This document shows positions 59,957-64,000 of a stretch of DNA of 64,000 nucleotides, in pieces. Position 1 is the first letter of the stretch, and every line of letters starts with the position of its first letter. Where the stretch lies: the NCBI RefSeq assembly GCF_003474385.1, contig NZ_QUCY01000013.1, forward strand, positions 11,339 to 75,338. Reading direction: 5' to 3'. The position numbers were made by a program, and so were the translations under genes. The notes below the pieces were generated by a model. It saw only the letters and a list, made by a program, of their open reading frames with translations. It made no database searches and was not told where the DNA came from. This stretch comes from Senegalimassilia sp003474385 (lineage in GTDB: Bacteria > Actinomycetota > Coriobacteriia > Coriobacteriales > Eggerthellaceae).

Positions 59957-60235
59957 CATGTGCTGTTGCAGACTGTGCTATATCCGGCTTATAGGACGAA
60001 AGCAGATTTGAATCCATTGGCGAAGGCGGGAGTTAGCAGTCACTCACCCACTTTGACTTGCGCAAACGCCGCATCGGTTACGCTGCATCGTCATACAAGC
60101 CCGCAATCTTGGACACCCTGCCAGTTAAACGATCGGAAACGGATGGCGCCGACGTTGCCATCGGCGCCATGAGCCCTGTTTGATAGAAGCTTGCGATCTA
60201 ACCTACCGAGATGAAGTAGCTCGTCTGCTGCTCAA
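59957..60235. other. Gap before the MHS transporter gene
   Basis: No gene seen. A hairpin with 10-base arms (60143-60152 and 60161-60170) lies 65 bp after the stop codon of the minus-strand transporter and may end its transcript, although no T-tract follows. Confidence 0.5.
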
Positions 60236-61570
60236 CTACTTGATGTCGTGGAGCTCGATGCCGTTATAGTCATGCGCGGTGAACCAAAGGATGATACCGG
60301 CAATGATGCAGATGCCCATCATGTAGTAAGCCGGGGCCATACCGTTGCCCGTGAAGTCGATCAGCGCGGTTGCCATCATGGATGCCGTGCCACCGAATAA
60401 AACGTAGGCAATGTTCGAGCCAAGTGCAGCGCCGGTGTAACGAACCTCAGTGGGGAACATCTCGGCCTGATAGCAGGCGATGTTCGAGTCGTTGATCGAA
60501 AGGGTGATGCACAGCATCAGCTCTGCAACGATGATGATCGGCAGCGAAGCGGTGTTGAGCATCAAGAAGCCAGGCACGCTCAGAAGGATGAAGATCAAGC
60601 ATGCACCGAGCATCATGCGGCGTCGTCCGATGATGTCAGAGACCTTACCAGCCGCAAGCACGATGAAGATGTACGCCAGCAGCGCGATATCGGTGGCCAG
60701 CTGGGCGTCACCTGCGTTCACGCCCGCATATTGCGTCAGATAGGTCGGCAGATACGTCAACACCAGGTAGAAACCGACGGAATTCACCATGGTCGCAGCG
60801 ATGCTGGAAAGAAGGCGCTTACGGTACTTGGTGAAAACCAGACGCGTGGGGTGCGCGACTTCAGGAACCGTGTTTTCTTCGACTTCCTCTTCATGCTCTT
60901 CGTACACGGGAGAGTCGTCGACATGGTTCTTGAGGTAGAAATGGAACGCAATGCCGAGCGGTCCTGCCAACAGGAAGGGGATGCGCCATCCCCACGAGAT
61001 CATATCGATCTCGGGCATGCTCATCTTGATGATCAGTGCAGCGGTAGATCCTGCGAACAGGCCACATGCCGTGGATGCGGCAACAAGCGAGCAGTACTTG
61101 CCGCGATGGTTCGCAGGAGCGTACTCGGCCAGGAACACAGCTGCGCCGGAGTACTCGCCAGCAGCGCTAAAGCCCTGGATGCTGCGCAGTGCAAGCAGCA
61201 GCAGAGGAGAGGCGATACCAATGGTCTCGAAAGACGGCAGGCAGCCGATAAGGAACGCTGCAGCGGTCATGCAGAGAATAGAGACGGACAGAGACCACTT
61301 CCTGCCCTTTTTGTCGCCCATGGAGCCCCAGAACGCAGCGCCAAGCGGACGGAAAACGAACGAGAGAGCGAAGATTGCGAAAGCCATAAGGGTGGAGTCC
61401 ACGGATGAATCCGGGAAGAACACCTGGCCGATCGTGATCGCGAAGTACGTATACGTTGCGTAGTCGAACCATTCGATGAAGTTGCCCAAGAAGGACGAGA
61501 ACGCAACCTTAAGCGGGACCTTTTTCTCTTCGACATCCGTACTCGGAATGTCGGCGGTAACAGCACTCAT
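60236..61570 (-). CDS. MFS transporter of the metabolite:H+ symporter (MHS) type
   Basis: The 444-residue protein has twelve hydrophobic segments and the MHS signature at its start, SSFLGNFIEWFDYATYTYFA. Other landmarks are FRPLGAAFWGSMGDKKGRK (loop 2-3 motif), a long charged central loop (EEHEEEVEENTVPEVAHP near 225-245), and GKVSDIIGRRRMM in the second half. MHS proteins take up proline/betaine, citrate, shikimate or similar small compounds with protons. Its gene lies 186 bp downstream of the creatininase gene in the same direction. Uptake of creatinine or export of creatine is therefore a good hypothesis, not a demonstrated function. Confidence 0.88.
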   Translation of the reverse strand: MSAVTADIPSTDVEEKKVPLKVAFSSFLGNFIEWFDYATYTYFAITIGQVFFPDSSVDSTLMAFAIFALSFVFRPLGAAFWGSMGDKKGRKWSLSVSILCMTAAAFLIGCLPSFETIGIASPLLLLALRSIQGFSAAGEYSGAAVFLAEYAPANHRGKYCSLVAASTACGLFAGSTAALIIKMSMPEIDMISWGWRIPFLLAGPLGIAFHFYLKNHVDDSPVYEEHEEEVEENTVPEVAHPTRLVFTKYRKRLLSSIAATMVNSVGFYLVLTYLPTYLTQYAGVNAGDAQLATDIALLAYIFIVLAAGKVSDIIGRRRMMLGACLIFILLSVPGFLMLNTASLPIIIVAELMLCITLSINDSNIACYQAEMFPTEVRYTGAALGSNIAYVLFGGTASMMATALIDFTGNGMAPAYYMMGICIIAGIILWFTAHDYNGIELHDIK

Positions 61571-61756
61571 TTCGTGCTCCTAACTGATTTCATGGAAATC
61601 GCCTAGGGAATGAACCAGCTCGTTGGCGTCAAAACGTCGGTCCGTGTAGTGAAGCATGAAACCTCCCGATGTCCTGCGCTCTTGCAGGGTCATTTGGAAA
61701 ATCGGGTGATACATGCCAAGCGCTTGTATCACCCGACTGTTTACGATGATCTAATC

Positions 61757-62563
61757 TTATAGATACTCAAGCTTGATTGCTTCGACCATGTTGGCAACAG
61801 CGACGTCGCGCAGAATGATGCCCTTTTCCTTGGAGCTCTCACCCGGGTGAGACAGGCAACCCGAAGGCGGAGTGTAGGAGGGAACGATAGGCAGAATGTC
61901 GTAGTTGGGAAGAGTTGCCGGAAGACCGGTGTAGAGCTTCTCGTCCATCCTGCTCATATCCACAAGCTCAGGGAAGAACAGGAGCATGAGCGAGGTTTCC
62001 ATAACGCCTGCATGCTCGAGGTCCCAACCGGTGAATCCATCGGGATAAAGGCGCTCGATGGTGGCGTCATCGACGAAGTCCCAATAGCTGAGCAGCTGGA
62101 TCTTCACGTCGTCGATGCCTTCACGGCGAGCATCCTCGATGGCAAGCTGCATGCCCTCGAATGCGAACTGGTAGTTCTCGTAATGACCGTTCATGAGGAC
62201 GATCTTACGGGCGCCCTGGCGAATCAAGCTGTACGCGATGTCGCGTGCCAGCGAGATCAGCGTGGTTCCGCGAAGGCTGGTGGTGCCGGTGAGGTGGAAT
62301 CCGCCGCCGCTGCGCTGCTGGGAACGGAAACCGTAATTAATCGGGGCGGTAACGATGCCGTGCACCTTGCCGTTGGTCGCCTCCTCAAGAGCCTTAGCGG
62401 TTTCGCCTGCCATGGTCTTGGTGAGTGCGGCATCGACGCACATGGCCATATGCGATCCGTGCTGCTCAAGCGCTCCGACCGGGATGAAGAAGATGGAATC
62501 GCCTTCAAGCTTGTCGCGATAGGTGAACGCGTCCATTTCTTCCATGTACACGCTGGGCTTCAT
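61757..62563 (-). CDS. Creatininase (creatinine amidohydrolase)
   Basis: The enzyme opens the ring of creatinine to give creatine. The 268-residue protein matches the Pseudomonas putida enzyme closely. Metal ligands are all in place: Glu33, His35 and Asp44 (GALEQHGSHMAMCVDAAL), His127 and Glu129 (LMNGHYENYQF), and Glu189. The two tryptophans that gate and stack on creatinine are present as Trp161 (SYWDFV) and Trp180 (GWDLEH), with the general His184. These separate it from MftE and other creatininase-fold amidases. SQQRSGGGFHLTGTTSL is also kept. Transporter genes lie on both sides in the same direction. No creatinase or N-carbamoylsarcosine pathway gene is in the window. Confidence 0.93.
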   Translation of the reverse strand: MKPSVYMEEMDAFTYRDKLEGDSIFFIPVGALEQHGSHMAMCVDAALTKTMAGETAKALEEATNGKVHGIVTAPINYGFRSQQRSGGGFHLTGTTSLRGTTLISLARDIAYSLIRQGARKIVLMNGHYENYQFAFEGMQLAIEDARREGIDDVKIQLLSYWDFVDDATIERLYPDGFTGWDLEHAGVMETSLMLLFFPELVDMSRMDEKLYTGLPATLPNYDILPIVPSYTPPSGCLSHPGESSKEKGIILRDVAVANMVEAIKLEYL

Positions 62564-62606
62564 AGGAATCGTCTCCCTTCGACCTCGGAATCAACCGGGT
62601 TATGTG

Positions 62607-62642
62607 GGGGGATGCCCATCCTTAAGGGGTGAACATCCCCTT
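62607..62642 (-). other. Nested hairpins between the EamA permease and creatininase genes
   Basis: GGGGATG (62607-62613) pairs with CATCCCC (62634-62640); an alternative stem uses 62624-62629 with 62637-62642. The two exclude each other. No T-tract follows. They may tune expression between the two genes. Confidence 0.4.
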
Positions 62643-62658
62643 GCGATTTACTAAAGGA

Positions 62659-63813
62659 TTAAGCTTCTGTGGCAGCTGACTTTGTGTCGAACTCCTCAGC
62701 TGCCTTCTGCGCTGCCGCGCTCATGGCTTCGAGCTTCGGATCCATTCCGTCGGGGGTGGCGTCGATCACGCCTGCTCCCCCAGCACCGACCTGCGCGGAA
62801 ATCGCGGCACCGGCTTCGACCTCGCCGTCATTGGCAGCCTTGGTGGAGAAGAAAATCTGCGCCACGCCGCCGATGACGATCAGGGCACCGCCGATGAGCT
62901 GGAAGGCAGTCATGACTTCGCCGAACATGATCAGACCGAGGATGGAGGCCATGATGGTCTCTTGGTAAGAGATGGCCGCCAGCTCACCGGCCTTCAGACG
63001 CTTGGTCGCGAAGGTGAGCAGGTAGAAGGCGCCGAAACCGGTGATCAAAGCTGCTGCGATCAGCACGATCCAGGAATTGCCGTCCATGGTGAACAGGCTC
63101 CATGCGTGGGTGATGATCTGGCCGTTAGCATCGAATTGAGTGACGCCGTTGATCTTCTCGGTGTAGGCGAGCGGCTGCAGGAAGAAGTGATGCCAAACCA
63201 GCAGAACCAGGATCGACAGCGAACCGAACAGGAAGTTCCACCAGCTGCGAACGTTGGAATCGCAATCCTCGCGATAGCGGGAGAAGAACAGATACAGACC
63301 ATAAGCAACACCAGAGGCGAAAGCGACTGCATTGCCGAACGCGTACTTCGGATCAAGGTCGAGCGTGAGGCCCTGCGGGGTGATGATACCGACGATGAAC
63401 AGCATGCCGATAACAACCGCTATGATGCACAAGGCGCCTTTGATGTTAATCTTTTCCTTCAAGAAGATGGCAGCCAGAATCGTCGAATAGATGGGGCCGG
63501 TGTAAATTAGGAAAGAAGCGTTGGCCAGGGTGGTGTACTGCGTGGAGAGGCAGTACAGACCGGAAAGCAGGCCAAGGAAGATACCGGACAGCAGCATCGT
63601 GCCGGAGAATCTCGTGGCTTTCATCTTCTTGAAGCCGCCGATGAACAGGAAGATGATCGACAGAGCGATCAGACCGGCGAAGTTCCTCCAGAAGGAGATG
63701 AAGTCGCCAGGTGCGTCGATGAATCGGGCAAATGCGCCGATACCACCCATCAGCGATGATGAGCAGAACATCATGATAAAGCCAATGAGCTTATACTTTG
63801 CTTGTTGGTTCAT
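62659..63813 (-). CDS. EamA/DMT-family permease with Ala-rich tail
   Basis: The 384-residue protein has ten hydrophobic segments in two EamA repeats (about 8-135 and 155-325). Landmarks are FWRNFAGLIALSIIFLFIGG, TTLANASFLIYTGPIYSTILA and ISYQETIMASILGLIMFGEV. The second half has a longer external loop (ENGV-type, residues about 215-245). The C-terminal 55 residues are Ala/Asp/Glu-rich and cytoplasmic, which is unusual for DMT carriers. The gene lies 95 bp upstream of the creatininase gene in the same direction, so a common transcript is possible. DMT proteins export amino acids or metabolites; a link to creatine or creatinine is inference from position. Confidence 0.87.
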   Translation of the reverse strand: MNQQAKYKLIGFIMMFCSSSLMGGIGAFARFIDAPGDFISFWRNFAGLIALSIIFLFIGGFKKMKATRFSGTMLLSGIFLGLLSGLYCLSTQYTTLANASFLIYTGPIYSTILAAIFLKEKINIKGALCIIAVVIGMLFIVGIITPQGLTLDLDPKYAFGNAVAFASGVAYGLYLFFSRYREDCDSNVRSWWNFLFGSLSILVLLVWHHFFLQPLAYTEKINGVTQFDANGQIITHAWSLFTMDGNSWIVLIAAALITGFGAFYLLTFATKRLKAGELAAISYQETIMASILGLIMFGEVMTAFQLIGGALIVIGGVAQIFFSTKAANDGEVEAGAAISAQVGAGGAGVIDATPDGMDPKLEAMSAAAQKAAEEFDTKSAATEA

Positions 63814-64000
63814 GGGGGTGTCCCTTCAAACGTCGGCCTTCTCTTATCGAGTGGACGTATTGGGTGGGAAACAAGCGCCCTAAACTGACGTCGCCGCGAT
63901 TGAGAGCGTAGGCGGGTTGCTGAAGTAAGGATACTTGCTTACAGAAATCAAGAGCACGGCGTAACGTTTCTGGGGGTGCGGCGTAAGCCGCGTCGGCGAT

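Noticed and set aside
61757..62563. Creatininase-fold protein as MftE of a mycofactocin system
   Set aside because: Both substrate tryptophans and the surrounding motifs match true creatininase, and no mftA, mftB or mftC gene lies nearby. The 56-codon gene 2 kb away lacks the MftA C-terminal motif.

Overview
The window is a gene-dense, GC-rich, mostly single-copy chromosomal segment of an anaerobic actinomycete. The gene content fits class Coriobacteriia, most likely family Eggerthellaceae: two different [NiFe] hydrogenases, a rod-shape operon joined to the paired radical-SAM genes of the TIGR03960/TIGR03936 type, many GTG starts, and gut-type creatinine metabolism. This placement is an inference from gene content; I cannot name the genus. 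I see no insertion sequence, prophage, CRISPR array or rRNA operon.

Layout. 1-5.7 kb: NAD(P)HX epimerase, mfd and endonuclease III. 5.9-10.8 kb: a membrane-anchored group 1 [NiFe] hydrogenase (Tat-exported small subunit, large subunit, cytochrome b) followed by a DUF2628-like membrane protein and a maturation protease. 11-17 kb: prephenate dehydratase, a manganese exporter, a 70-nt perfect palindrome, an operon of an AAA-like protein, an Rrf2 regulator and an Fe-S-less MutY-like glycosylase, and a HAD-IB phosphatase. 17-21.7 kb: a MarR-controlled heterodimeric ABC exporter. 22.0-22.4 kb: four tandem tRNA-Asp copies on an exact 103-bp period, of which only one is fully canonical. 22.7-32.6 kb: mreB-mreC-mreD-mrdA-rodA, a DUF697 gene and two radical-SAM-related genes in one direction. 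32.9-36.9 kb: a cytoplasmic group 3b hydrogenase whose large subunit has no cleavable C-terminal peptide. 37-43.5 kb: ndk, a TPR membrane protein, cyclophilin, a RlmD-like methyltransferase without its Fe-S cysteines, tRNA-Arg, and a divergent GtrA/GT2 pair. 43.7-48.7 kb: tRNA-Glu, a GT28 glycolipid glycosyltransferase, a DEAD-box helicase, a NifX-like protein and infC-rpmI-rplT with a terminator-like leader. 49-57.7 kb: a PASTA-like membrane protein with its tail-anchored partner, an M16 peptidase, a LarB-LarC fusion, an amino-acid-type binding lipoprotein and ComF. 57.8-64 kb: a membrane GT2, a stand-alone 56-codon gene with its own promoter and terminator, and a creatinine locus (MHS symporter, creatininase, EamA permease).

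How the parts fit. One hydrogenase faces outward and feeds electrons to the quinone pool through cytochrome b. The other is NAD(P)-linked in the cytoplasm. The nickel theme recurs in the LarB-LarC fusion, which belongs to nickel-pincer cofactor synthesis. The creatininase matches the Pseudomonas enzyme closely at the metal ligands and at both gating tryptophans, so creatinine turnover is the best-supported catabolic trait here. The least explained items are the 56-residue peptide at 59717, the degenerate tRNA-Asp copies and the LarB-LarC fusion.
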